A stretch of 64,000 nucleotides of DNA from Amycolatopsis sp. Lineage in GTDB: Bacteria; Actinomycetota; Actinomycetes; Mycobacteriales; Pseudonocardiaceae. The stretch spans positions 1 through 64,000 of the forward strand of contig NZ_JAODNM010000040.1 of the NCBI RefSeq assembly GCF_025464955.1. Direction: 5' to 3'. Below the pieces are notes generated by a model that worked only from the letters and a program-made list of their open reading frames with translations, was not told the DNA's origin and did not search any database. A program made the position numbers and the translations under genes. Numbering within the stretch: the first letter of the stretch is position 1; every line of letters begins with the position of its first letter. Positions 9,558-17,744 of this stretch are shown one piece after another.

Positions 9558-11090
9558 TTAGTGGATCAGCGTGACCGGGCGCGCGGCCTCGTCGTCGCCG
9601 GCGACTTCCGCCGCCGGTTTGCGCCGGGGCAGGAACGCGGCCGGGATGATGCACAACACGAGCAGGACAAGCGCCCAGACGAACGTCGTGCTGAACGAGT
9701 CCGCGGCCAGCCCCGCGGCGGCATGCTGGGTGGCGGGGTTCTTGATCGCCAAGGTGGCCGCCACCTGACCCTGGTTGGTGGGGACGCCGAACTTGCCGGC
9801 CAGCAGGGCCGCGAGCACGGTCGACAGCACGGCCGAGCCGATGGCGCCGGCGGTCTGCTGGATGATGTTCGTCGCCGTCGACGCCTTGGCCATGTCCTTC
9901 ACCTGCAGCGCCTGGAGCGCCGCCGAGGTGATCGGCATCATCGTGGCGCCCATGCCGAGCCCCATCACGAACAGCGCGATCAGCAGCTGCCAATACGGGG
10001 TGGTGGCGGTGACCTGGGTGAACTCCACGATCCCGACGACGATCGCGACCATGCCGGGCAGCACGATCGCGCGTGCCCCGCTCTTGTCCGCGAACTTGCC
10101 CGCCATCGGCATGGTCAGCATCGCGCCGACGCCCTGCGGGACCATCAGCAGCCCGGCGTGCAACGCCGTTTCGCCGCGCACCAGCAGGAAGTACGTCGGC
10201 AGCAGCAGCATCGCGCCGAAGAACGCCACGCAGAACAGCGACATCGTCACCATCGCGACGGAGAACGTCCGGTTGCGGAACAACGTCAGGTCGATCAGCG
10301 GGTTGTCGACCTTCGACGCCCGGACCAGGAAGCCGATCAGCAGCACGATCCCGGCGAGCGCGGGCACGAGCACGTGAGCGTCGCCGACACCGCCGGCGGA
10401 CGGGATGTCGGATACGCCGTAGATCAGGGCCGCGAGCCCCGGCGACACCATCAGCATGCCCAGGAAGTCGAACCGCTTGGCGGGTTCGGGCGAGTCCTTC
10501 GGCAGCAGCCGCCACGCCAGCGCCATCGTGACGAGCCCGATCGGGACGTTGATGTAGAAGATCCAGCGCCAGCTCACCGCGTCGACGAGCCACCCGCCGA
10601 GGATCGGGCCGCAGATGGGACCCAGCAGCATCGGCACGCCGAGCACGGCCATCACCCGGCCGACCCGCTGCGGGCCCGCGGTCCTGGTCAGGATCGTCAT
10701 CCCGGCCGGCATCAGCATGCCGCCGCCGAAGCCCTGTATCACCCGGAAGATGATCAGGGTTTCGACGTTCCAGGCGAGCCCGGCGAGCATCGAACCGACC
10801 AGGAACAGCGCGATCGCGACCATGTAGAGCCGCTTCGTGCCGAACCGGTCCGCCGCCCAGCCCGTGATCGGGATAACCGTGGCCAGTGCCAGCAGATACG
10901 CGGTCGCGACCCACTGGATGGTGTCGAACGAGGTCTTGAACTGGATGGTCAACGTCTGCAGCGCGACGTTGACCACCGTCGCGTCGAGGATGGCCATGAT
11001 CGCGCCGAGCACGACCACGGCAGCCACCTTGTAGACGCCGCTGTCGAGCTTGTCGCTCTCCATCGGCGCCACGGATTCTGTTTGAGCCAT
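9558..11090 (-). CDS. DHA2-family MFS drug exporter (EmrB/QacA type)
   Basis: This 510-residue protein has about 14 transmembrane helices, the size and topology of proton-driven multidrug exporters of the DHA2 family. Motif A-like GWAADRFGTKRLYMVAI lies after helix 2, and motif C-like VMAVLGVPMLLGPICGPILGGWLV in helix 5 is the antiporter signature. The N-terminus (to about residue 24) and C-terminus (RRKPAAEVAGDDEAARPVTLIH) are cytosolic. No regulator is adjacent and the substrate is unknown. A 613-residue antisense ORF is a shadow. It converges with the thiolase across a hairpin. Confidence 0.93.
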   Translation of the reverse strand: MAQTESVAPMESDKLDSGVYKVAAVVVLGAIMAILDATVVNVALQTLTIQFKTSFDTIQWVATAYLLALATVIPITGWAADRFGTKRLYMVAIALFLVGSMLAGLAWNVETLIIFRVIQGFGGGMLMPAGMTILTRTAGPQRVGRVMAVLGVPMLLGPICGPILGGWLVDAVSWRWIFYINVPIGLVTMALAWRLLPKDSPEPAKRFDFLGMLMVSPGLAALIYGVSDIPSAGGVGDAHVLVPALAGIVLLIGFLVRASKVDNPLIDLTLFRNRTFSVAMVTMSLFCVAFFGAMLLLPTYFLLVRGETALHAGLLMVPQGVGAMLTMPMAGKFADKSGARAIVLPGMVAIVVGIVEFTQVTATTPYWQLLIALFVMGLGMGATMMPITSAALQALQVKDMAKASTATNIIQQTAGAIGSAVLSTVLAALLAGKFGVPTNQGQVAATLAIKNPATQHAAAGLAADSFSTTFVWALVLLVLCIIPAAFLPRRKPAAEVAGDDEAARPVTLIH

Positions 11091-11186
11091 ACGGATATCA
11101 CCCCAGCTGCGGACGCGGCGACCCGCACCACGCTTGCGAAAAGTACCGACCCCTCAGTTTTCTATTCAGACAATACCGACGACGAA

Positions 11187-11231
11187 GTTCCGGTGCCAGC
11201 GATTTCGCCGACACCGGAACACTCACGAGCC
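11187..11231. repeat. Hairpin with AACACTCACGAG tail
   Basis: GTTCCGGTG (11187-11195) pairs with CACCGGAAC (11212-11220) and continues into ACTCACGAGCCC, the arm shared with the 8.1 and 24.9 kb repeats. It lies downstream of the leftward YeeE/YedE gene and may terminate it. Confidence 0.6.
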
Positions 11232-11263
11232 CTGACCCGGCGGACGCGCCGACACGTTGGTGC

Positions 11264-12535
11264 TCAGCAAATCCCGTCGGACGGCTTCGGGTTGGCGAGG
11301 CCGAAGACCGGCCGCAGCTTGATCCCGACCCAGGTGCCGCCCAGTGCGAAAACGCCCCAGAGCCAGCCGCTGACGTTTCCGGTGGAGATCCCGCCGAGGT
11401 AGGCGCCGATATTGCAGCCGTTGGCCAGCCGCGCGCCGATACCCATCATGATCCCGCCGAGTACGGCGGCCAGCGCGGTGCGCCACGGGATGGAGCTGTG
11501 GATCTTCCACGCGCCCGCCGCCGCGGCCGCCACCGCCGCACCGATCATGATGCCGATGTCGGTCAGGCTGTTCTTGTCCTTCCAAATGCTGCTGTGCAAC
11601 GAACTCGCGTTCGCCTTCTGCTGCCAGAACTGCCAGCTTTCCGGGTGCAGACCGAACAGCTGGAGGATCTTCGCGCCCCACAGGCTGAACGCGCTGGTGA
11701 CTCCCCAGATCCCGCCGGACACCAGGAAGACCGCGCCGGCGAGCGCCCCGATGACCAGCGAACCGACCAGCACCGGCCACGAGCCGCGCACGATGCGGGC
11801 GAGCCCGCGCGCGGTCGGGACGGCGTCGACCGGCGGCGGCACCCGACGCTTCTGGACGACCCGCGTCACCGCCACGATCGCGAGCAGCACGACGATGGTG
11901 ATGGCCCACGAACCGAGCCAGCCGACGTGGTCGGCGAGCAGGATGCCGTTGAACTGCGGCCAGTTGTTCAGCAGCGGGAACGCCCAGGTATAGACCACCG
12001 AGCCGACGATGAACCCGCCGAGTGTCAGCACGATCGTCGACTGGCCGGACCCCACCGCGAACAGCGTCCCCGACGCGCACGCGCCGCCGAGCTGCATGCC
12101 GATCGCGAACAGCGTGGCGCCGACCAGCAGGGCGAGCCCCAGCGGGTTGGCCACCGGCGCGGGGGTGCTGCCGAACAGCCCGGCGCCGGTGCCGCAGATC
12201 AGCGCGATGAGCGTTGCGGCGGTGCCCAGCAGCAGCGTGTGGGCACGGAGCCCCTGCCCGTTCCCGACGGCGATGAGCTGGCGCCACGCCGAGGTGAACC
12301 CGAAACGGGAGTGGAACAGCGCGAGCCCGAGCAGTAGCCCCAGGATGAGCAGGACACCGAGCTTGGCGCCGTACGTCGCCCAAACGAACCAGCTCAGCCC
12401 CACCGCGAGCACGCTCGCGACAGCCAGGGGCACCACCTTGACCGGGTCCTCCGGTTGCGGTCGCGGCGCCTCGCACGAGGTGGGGAAGGTCAGGAAATTG
12501 TTGTCACCGGTACGGGAATCGGTCGACGCGGTCAC
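11264..12535 (-). CDS. YeeE/YedE family (thiosulfate-transporter-like) membrane protein
   Basis: This 423-residue polytopic protein has about 10 hydrophobic segments and the repeated Gly/Cys motifs of the YeeE/YedE (DUF395) family: GMQLGGACASGTLFAVGSGQ in the first half and GIGARLANGCNIGAYLGGISTGNVSGWLWG in the second. In thiosulfate-uptake (TsuA-type) members the cysteines of these motifs contact the substrate, so a sulfur-species permease is likely. GTG at 12535 is chosen because GGAG lies 9 bases before it. A TTG at 12559 is the outer limit. No TusA-like partner is adjacent. Confidence 0.88.
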   Translation of the reverse strand: MTASTDSRTGDNNFLTFPTSCEAPRPQPEDPVKVVPLAVASVLAVGLSWFVWATYGAKLGVLLILGLLLGLALFHSRFGFTSAWRQLIAVGNGQGLRAHTLLLGTAATLIALICGTGAGLFGSTPAPVANPLGLALLVGATLFAIGMQLGGACASGTLFAVGSGQSTIVLTLGGFIVGSVVYTWAFPLLNNWPQFNGILLADHVGWLGSWAITIVVLLAIVAVTRVVQKRRVPPPVDAVPTARGLARIVRGSWPVLVGSLVIGALAGAVFLVSGGIWGVTSAFSLWGAKILQLFGLHPESWQFWQQKANASSLHSSIWKDKNSLTDIGIMIGAAVAAAAAGAWKIHSSIPWRTALAAVLGGIMMGIGARLANGCNIGAYLGGISTGNVSGWLWGVFALGGTWVGIKLRPVFGLANPKPSDGIC

Positions 12536-12681
12536 GGGGGCACTCCAAGGCGTGATCAAGTGGAGCAGGACGCCTCAAATTAGGTCCCGTGACCGGTTCG
12601 CCGCGATTCGTCCCACAGAGTGCGACGATCCGATCACTCAGGATGTCTTCGGCGACACCCCGAGCCCTTCCGGCAAGGCGG

Positions 12682-13389
12682 TCACTTCGGCACCGGCGCG
12701 AAGCAGAACGTGGTGGCCGGCTCCGGGTACGCGATCGCGCTTTCCGGGATATCGCAGAGTTTCGCGTCGGCACGACCGGCGACGACCTTGCCGACCGTCA
12801 CGGTCGCCTTCGGATCGGTGCACGGCACCTTGCTGTAGTTCTTCTGATCCGGGATCGAGAGGCAGTCGCCCTGCTTCGCGTTCAGCATCAGGCAGAACCT
12901 GGTCGACGGCGTTTGCAAGGTGAACTCGTCGTAGATCTGATCGCCGGGGCACGGCGCCGAACCGTCGAGCTTCAGCGCGATCTTGACGTTCGCCGCCGGG
13001 TCGCCGCAGTCGGCCTTGGCCGGGAACGTCTCCGAGGTGAGCTGCGCGGAGAAGTCCTTGACCTGCAGGCAGTCGCCGACCCCGGAACTCAGCGCCGTGG
13101 ATTTGTACCCGAAGTACACCAGCGATCCGACGCCAACCAGAAGGACGATCAGGATCGGCAGCCCGATCTTCAGCCACAGCCGCCGCTTCTTCCTCGGCAG
13201 TGGCATGGGCGGCGGGCCGTAGCCGATCGGCGCCTGGCCGTACGGCCCCGGCTGCCCGTATTGACCGGGTTGTGCCGGCGGCTCGCCATACGGATTCGGC
13301 TGACCGGGCTGCGGGCCATAACCCGGCTGCATCTGTGGTGCGTAGGGATCCGGTTGTCCCTCGGGTCCGGAAGAAGGGGGGACGGTCAT
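12682..13389 (-). CDS. Membrane-anchored extracellular protein, LppU/SCO3897-like (paralogue A)
   Basis: The protein is 235 residues. The N-terminal ~65 residues are cytosolic and rich in Pro/Gly/Gln/Tyr ([12 protein letters not shown]). KKRRLWLK then leads into one transmembrane helix (LPILIVLLVGVGSLVYFG). The extracellular domain has about nine cysteines in paired motifs (GDCLQ, KADCGDP, GDCLSI, VPCTDP, FCFAP). It resembles proteins annotated LppU/SCO3897 family in Streptomyces. Function unknown. ATG at 13389 is preferred (GAGG 6 bases before, and MTVPP matches the paralogue's MSVPP) over GTG at 13401. It is an obvious tandem paralogue of the next gene, 43 bases away. Confidence 0.75.
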   Translation of the reverse strand: MTVPPSSGPEGQPDPYAPQMQPGYGPQPGQPNPYGEPPAQPGQYGQPGPYGQAPIGYGPPPMPLPRKKRRLWLKIGLPILIVLLVGVGSLVYFGYKSTALSSGVGDCLQVKDFSAQLTSETFPAKADCGDPAANVKIALKLDGSAPCPGDQIYDEFTLQTPSTRFCLMLNAKQGDCLSIPDQKNYSKVPCTDPKATVTVGKVVAGRADAKLCDIPESAIAYPEPATTFCFAPVPK

Positions 13390-13432
13390 GTCTGGCCTCA
13401 CAAGATTTCAGGAGAGCGGGGCAACCAGCAGG

Positions 13433-14164
13433 TCAATGACCAGTGGCCGTGAAGCACATCGTCGCGGGCGGCTGCGAGTAGACCACCGGAAGACCGGTGT
13501 CCGATCCGCACGCCGACTTGTCCGCGGTTCCTTGGACAACCTTCGTCAGCTTTGCCTGCGCGGTCGGATCAGCGCACGGGACCTTCTCGTAGCCCTTTGA
13601 CTGACCTGCGTCCGCGGCCAGGTCAGCCAGGCAGTCGCCTTCCTTGGCATTGATGGTCAGGCAGAGCTTGTAGTCGGTACTGCCGCTCACCGAGTACTCG
13701 TCGTAGTCGCCGGTCGGGCAGCTCGCGCCGGCGGAATCGAGCCGCACACCGATCTTGACGTTGGCATTCGGCGCGTCGCAGGCGGCCTTGTCCGGCTCCA
13801 CGCCCTTCTTGAACTCCGGAATCGCGAGGCAGTCGCCCGCCGCGGAACTGTCCGGCGAGGTCTGGTTGTGGATGATCGCGAAAGTCGCGGCGACAGCAGC
13901 AATGACCAGGAAGATGCCCAGGCGGATGTAGAGCGCCTTGCTCCTCTTCGGCTTGTACGGCTGCCCCGGAGCGGGAACGTAGTTGCCGGGTTGCCCCGGC
14001 GCCTGCCCGTAAACGGGCGGCTGGCCGTACTGGCCCGGCTGTTGGCCGACGAACTGGCCCGGCGCCTGGCCGTAACCCGGCGGCGTCACGGGCGGCGGCC
14101 CGTAGGGATCGGGCTGACCCACCGGCGGCAGGCCCCCAGGGACCGGCGGAGGGGGAACGCTCAC
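13433..14164 (-). CDS. Membrane-anchored extracellular protein, LppU/SCO3897-like (paralogue B)
   Basis: This 243-residue protein has the same architecture as its downstream neighbour: a Pro/Gly/Gln-rich N-terminus, a basic stretch (KPKRSKALYIR), one transmembrane helix (LGIFLVIAAVAATFAII) and a Cys-rich outer domain with GDCLAI, AACDAPNANVKIGVRLD, GDCLADL and VPCADPTAQAKLTKVV. The shared KVPC.DP.A and C.TINAKEGDCL/C.MLNAKQGDCL patterns show a tandem duplication followed by divergence. The GTG start has AGGT 7 bases upstream. The two are probably an operon. Role unknown. Confidence 0.75.
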   Translation of the reverse strand: MSVPPPPVPGGLPPVGQPDPYGPPPVTPPGYGQAPGQFVGQQPGQYGQPPVYGQAPGQPGNYVPAPGQPYKPKRSKALYIRLGIFLVIAAVAATFAIIHNQTSPDSSAAGDCLAIPEFKKGVEPDKAACDAPNANVKIGVRLDSAGASCPTGDYDEYSVSGSTDYKLCLTINAKEGDCLADLAADAGQSKGYEKVPCADPTAQAKLTKVVQGTADKSACGSDTGLPVVYSQPPATMCFTATGH

Positions 14165-14273
14165 TGTTTACCTCGCAGAAGTGAAATGGATGTGCTGAGC
14201 CCACATCAAACACACCCGGTGACAACCGCGAGGTATTACCCGTCAGAAAGGTGAAAAGAGTTAAGAAAAACAG

Positions 14274-14308
14274 CGGAGGACGCTCGTATGGTTACCGAGC
14301 GTCCTCCG
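14274..14308 (-). terminator. Terminator of the Bax-inhibitor-like gene
   Basis: A perfect 13-bp stem, CGGAGGACGCTCG with its complement, surrounds a 9-base loop. On the minus strand it is followed by a T-rich tract (CTGTTTTTCTTAAC). It lies 38 bases after the stop codon. Confidence 0.88.
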
Positions 14309-14346
14309 TGACCGCATGTGAAGAAAGACGGAAAGAAACGAACTAA

Positions 14347-15162
14347 CTAGCTTCGCTGCAAGTAAGAGAGCAGCCGCAGGATTTCGAGGTACAGCCAGAC
14401 GAGCGTGGTCATCAGACCGAACGCCGCGTACCAGGCCCACTTCGCCGGCATGCCCTGCCGGATCATCTTGTCGGCCATGTCGAAGTCGAGCAGGAAGTTG
14501 AACGCCGCGATACCGATCACCAGCAGGCTGAACAGGATCGCGATCGTACCGCCGCTGCGGATCCCCATGTCGACGCCGAACATGCTCAGCAGCAGGTTGG
14601 CGACCATCAGGATGACGGCACCGGCGGTGGCGCCGATGATCCATTTGGTCAGCTTGGGGGTGACCTTGACCGCGCCGGTCTTGTAGACCACCAGCATCGC
14701 GACAAACACGCCCGCGGTGCCGATCAACGCCTGCAGCGCGATCCCGCTGCCGAACGCGACCTGGAACACCCCGGTGATCGCCCCGAGGAAGACACCCTCG
14801 ACCGCGGAGTACGCCAGCGTGAGCGGGCCGCTCGGGAGCTGCTTGAAGATGATGACGAGCGAGATCACCAGGCCGACCAGCATGCTGCCGATCAGGACGC
14901 CGTACAGCGGCCCCGCGGAACCGCCGCCGGTGATCTGCACCCGGGCCCAGATCGCGGTCAGCACGCCGGTGAGGAGCGCGACCCCGATGCTCAGCCCGGT
15001 CTTGACCACGACGTCGTCGACCGTCATCGGCCGATCGGCGGTGGGCGTCCGCTGGTCGTAACCCGGCTGCCCGTAGCCGGACTGGTTGAAACCTACGTTC
15101 TGGCCGTATGCCGCATTGCCACGTGGCAAGTTGCGGAACGCCGGATTACTTGTGGAACGCAC
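14347..15162 (-). CDS. Bax inhibitor-1/YccA family membrane protein
   Basis: This 271-residue protein has about seven transmembrane helices. The cytosolic N-terminus (about 45 residues: NPAFRNLPRGNAAYGQ and GQPGYDQRTP) matches the actinobacterial YccA/BI-1 subgroup. Conserved family features are GPLTLAYSAVEGVFLGAITGVF and the C-terminal LVWLYLEILRLLSYLQ. Bacterial BI-1 homologues are linked to calcium or proton leak and membrane-stress responses, but no function is established for this subgroup. GTG at 15162 has AGGAGG 6 bases before it. A perfect GGTAAAG/CTTTACC hairpin lies 70 bases upstream of the start. Confidence 0.92.
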   Translation of the reverse strand: MRSTSNPAFRNLPRGNAAYGQNVGFNQSGYGQPGYDQRTPTADRPMTVDDVVVKTGLSIGVALLTGVLTAIWARVQITGGGSAGPLYGVLIGSMLVGLVISLVIIFKQLPSGPLTLAYSAVEGVFLGAITGVFQVAFGSGIALQALIGTAGVFVAMLVVYKTGAVKVTPKLTKWIIGATAGAVILMVANLLLSMFGVDMGIRSGGTIAILFSLLVIGIAAFNFLLDFDMADKMIRQGMPAKWAWYAAFGLMTTLVWLYLEILRLLSYLQRS

Positions 15163-15518
15163 CTGATCCTCCTGGATCTACTGGCACCTGCATCGGGTCC
15201 AACGACCGTGACCGCCGGTCGGTTCCCGTCGGGTAAAGGAAACTTTACCTAATCCGCCGCCCAGCCATGGGACGGCGGCCCTCCGGCCCCACCGTATGCC
15301 CTCGCCCACCCGGCAGTGTGAGGACTGCCACGACCGTTCGTCGATCAGGCACGGACGCCCTCTTGCCAACCAAGCCGCTGACCAGGCACGCTCACGAGGC
15401 GTGATCAGAGGGTCACCGGAAGGCGTGTCGGGGAGCCAATCGTTCGTGTGAGAAACCTCCATAACTGCGGGCGGCAGCTCACGCGACCCAAGGAGTCAGC
15501 ACACCATGAGGTGGACTA
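15163..15518. other. Divergent intergenic region
   Basis: This 356-base gap separates the leftward BI-1 gene from the rightward surface-protein gene. It contains the hairpin at 15232-15249 and a looser CCGCCG/CGGCGG inverted repeat near 15253-15277. No convincing gene, RNA fold or riboswitch motif is seen. The right end carries the GAGGTGG ribosome site of the surface protein. Confidence 0.5.
15232..15249. promoter_or_regulatory. Perfect hairpin/operator GGTAAAG-GAAA-CTTTACC
   Basis: These 7-base arms are perfect complements around GAAA. The site is AT-rich for this genome and sits in the promoter region of the BI-1 gene, so it could be an operator or a 5-prime-leader hairpin. The binding factor is unknown. 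Confidence 0.4.
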
Positions 15519-16925
15519 ATGAAATCCGTTCGTGCGGTAGCCGGGGCGCTCGCCGTCGTGCTGGTCGGCACCTTCTCGCTGATCGCCGCCCAGCCCGCGA
15601 GCGCGGCCTCTCAACAGGGCATCGGGCGATCGGTGAGCCCTGGCCAGCCGTACAGCGGCAGGGCGAGGTCGGGCGACTGGCTCGGTTCGTACGTCGTCGG
15701 CGGCCAGCAGGTCTTCTGCGTGAGCTTTGAGCTCAAGGCGCCGGACACGGACCAGAAGTACCACGTCGGCGAAGTGTTGCTGACCAAGTGGGGAGACGCG
15801 CTGCCGTCGGACATCGCGGCGAACATCTCCTACCTTCTCCTGCGCTACGGCGGCACCACCGACCCGGACGAAGCAGCCGCCCTCGCGCACCTGCTGCACT
15901 CCTGGACGGCCGCACCGCGCGACGGCCACGACGACCTCAACCCGAGCAAGAACTCGTCCGAGATCGGCTACGACGCGCCGACCCACCTCAGCGAGCTGCC
16001 CGCCGCGGCCCGGCAGGACGTCGACAAACTGACGAAGGACGCCGAGGCCAACCGCGGCCCCTGGACCACGTCGATCACCCCGCCGACCGCTGACCAGACG
16101 ATCGGCACGACGTCGGAGTGGAAGATCAGCGTCAAGAACGCCAACGGCAAGGGCATGTCCGGCATCCCCGTGACGCTCAAAGCCACCGAAGCGACGCTCG
16201 ACGGCAGCAAGAACACCGTCACGACCGGCGCCGACGGCACGGCCACCGCCATGCTGACCCCGACCGACGCGAAGCCGGCGCTCGGCAGCACGGTGTCGGC
16301 CCCGGCGGACAAGCCGTACGTCCGGATTCCGGACGTCGCCGCCGACAACACCCAGCACGTCGTGTCGACCGGCGGCGAGAAGCAGCTGACCGCGCAGGGC
16401 ACCGCCAAGGCGTCGACCAAACCGGGCAAGGTCTCGGTCACCAAGACCGATGCGAAGACCGGCAAGGGCATCTCCGGGGTCGCCCTGCGGATCACCGGCA
16501 AGGACAAGGCCGCCGCGGCCGCGGGCCAGGACGGCAAGCCGCTGGTCGGCGCCGACGGAAAGCCTGCGGTAGTCACCACTGCCGGTGACAGCGGCACAGT
16601 CACCGTGGACAACCTGCGGACCCCGCAGGACATCTGCGTGGTCGAGGTCAGCCCCGCCCCCGGCTACGGCAACGCGTTCGATCCAGGGAACCCGCCGTCC
16701 GCGTGCGGCACGATCAAGCCGGGTGAAACGCTCGCGCTGGAACTCAAGAACGCGCCCAACAGCGTGCCCCACGCCATCGCCGCGGGCGGACCCCCGGTTA
16801 TCCAGGCCCGCGGTGACGTCGTGTCGAACCCGTCGGCAGGCGGCCTCGCCGGGCTCGCCGCGCTCGCGCTGCTCGGGTCCGGGCTGGTCGGACTGGTGGC
16901 CCGGGTGCGGTTCGGGAAGCGATAG
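15519..16925 (+). CDS. Secreted, probably sortase-anchored surface protein
   Basis: This 468-residue exported protein has a signal peptide (1-29, ending PASA). The N-terminal module (about 35-155) resembles thioester/TQXA-type adhesin domains, with Cys67 in QQVFCVSFE and a later ALAHLLHSW segment. The glutamine expected to pair with the cysteine is not evident there. Two Ig-like or SpaA-like modules follow (about 165-275, 300-420, the second with KVSVTKTDAKTGKGISGVALRI). The C-terminus looks like a cell-wall sorting signal: NPSAG (437-441), then about 20 hydrophobic residues, then RVRFGKR. GAGGTGG lies 5 bases before the ATG. The sortase gene starts 12 bases downstream. Probable wall-linked adhesin; ligand unknown. 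Confidence 0.8.
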   Translation: MKSVRAVAGALAVVLVGTFSLIAAQPASAASQQGIGRSVSPGQPYSGRARSGDWLGSYVVGGQQVFCVSFELKAPDTDQKYHVGEVLLTKWGDALPSDIAANISYLLLRYGGTTDPDEAAALAHLLHSWTAAPRDGHDDLNPSKNSSEIGYDAPTHLSELPAAARQDVDKLTKDAEANRGPWTTSITPPTADQTIGTTSEWKISVKNANGKGMSGIPVTLKATEATLDGSKNTVTTGADGTATAMLTPTDAKPALGSTVSAPADKPYVRIPDVAADNTQHVVSTGGEKQLTAQGTAKASTKPGKVSVTKTDAKTGKGISGVALRITGKDKAAAAAGQDGKPLVGADGKPAVVTTAGDSGTVTVDNLRTPQDICVVEVSPAPGYGNAFDPGNPPSACGTIKPGETLALELKNAPNSVPHAIAAGGPPVIQARGDVVSNPSAGGLAGLAALALLGSGLVGLVARVRFGKR

Positions 16926-16937
16926 GGACGAGCAGGG

Positions 16938-17651
16938 ATGACTTCGCAAGCCCGCCGCGGGCGCCACCTCTTCCTGGGCGCTTTTTTCCTGGGCGTGGCC
17001 AGCCTGCTGGTCGTCGAACTGGTGGCCGTCGGCGTGTCCCGGTGGTCGCCGTCCACGACCGTGGCCGGCGTCGCGCATCCCGTGTCCGCGGCGGCGGCGG
17101 CGGTGGCCGAACCGGCCCGCGCCCCAGCGCCTGCGGCCGTACCGACCCCGACGTCAACGCGCTCGCCACCACCAGCGGCGGCCGTCATTCCGGCCCCGCC
17201 ACCGGGCCCGCAACCGCGTGGCTCGATCCGGCTGCCGGACGGCGGAACGGCCACCCTGGTGCGGAAGGAACTCGGCCCGGACGGCGCGCTGCCGGTGCCG
17301 GACGACCTCGGCCAAGCCGCCGAATGGGGCGCGGTCCTCGGCGCGGCCAACGGCGCCAGCGTGTTCGCCGGGCACGTGAACTGGGGCGGCGCGACCGGCC
17401 CGTTCGCCGAGCTTTGGAGCGCGCGGATCGACGCGCCGGTCACCATCGTCGACGCCGGCGGCAAGACCTGGACCTACCACGTCACGCAGCTGTTCACCGT
17501 GCGCAAGGACGACCTGCCCCGCCGCGCCGACGAGCTGTTCGGCCAGCAGGGCGCGCACCGGGTCGTGCTGGTGACCTGCGGCGGCGAGTGGATCGGCGGT
17601 GTCACCGGTTACGACGAGAACCGGGTCGTCATAGCCGAACAAGTTCCCTGA
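16938..17651 (+). CDS. Class F-like sortase
   Basis: This 237-residue membrane-anchored transpeptidase has an N-terminal helix (LFLGAFFLGVASLLVVELVAV), a Pro/Ala-rich linker (about 48-93) and a C-terminal sortase barrel. Probable catalytic residues are His146 (FAGHVNWGG), Cys214 (LVTCGGEW) and Arg229 (YDENRVVI). The TCGG and short length fit the actinobacterial class F group, although classes E and F are hard to separate by eye. It lies 12 bases after the surface-protein gene, so that protein is the likely substrate. The recognised sorting motif would then be unusual (NPSAG). Confidence 0.88.
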   Translation: MTSQARRGRHLFLGAFFLGVASLLVVELVAVGVSRWSPSTTVAGVAHPVSAAAAAVAEPARAPAPAAVPTPTSTRSPPPAAAVIPAPPPGPQPRGSIRLPDGGTATLVRKELGPDGALPVPDDLGQAAEWGAVLGAANGASVFAGHVNWGGATGPFAELWSARIDAPVTIVDAGGKTWTYHVTQLFTVRKDDLPRRADELFGQQGAHRVVLVTCGGEWIGGVTGYDENRVVIAEQVP

Positions 17652-17744
17652 GAACCCACGGGTAATAACGCACACGCACTGTGGTCAGGGCAGCTGCCAT
17701 GCAGCAGAATGCCCATGACGCATGCCGCAACGAAGGGCGAAACC

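Noticed and set aside
9561..11402. 613-residue ORF antisense to the DHA2 exporter
   Set aside because: The exporter on the other strand has 14 helices and family motifs; the antisense product is Arg/His/Gln-rich low complexity.
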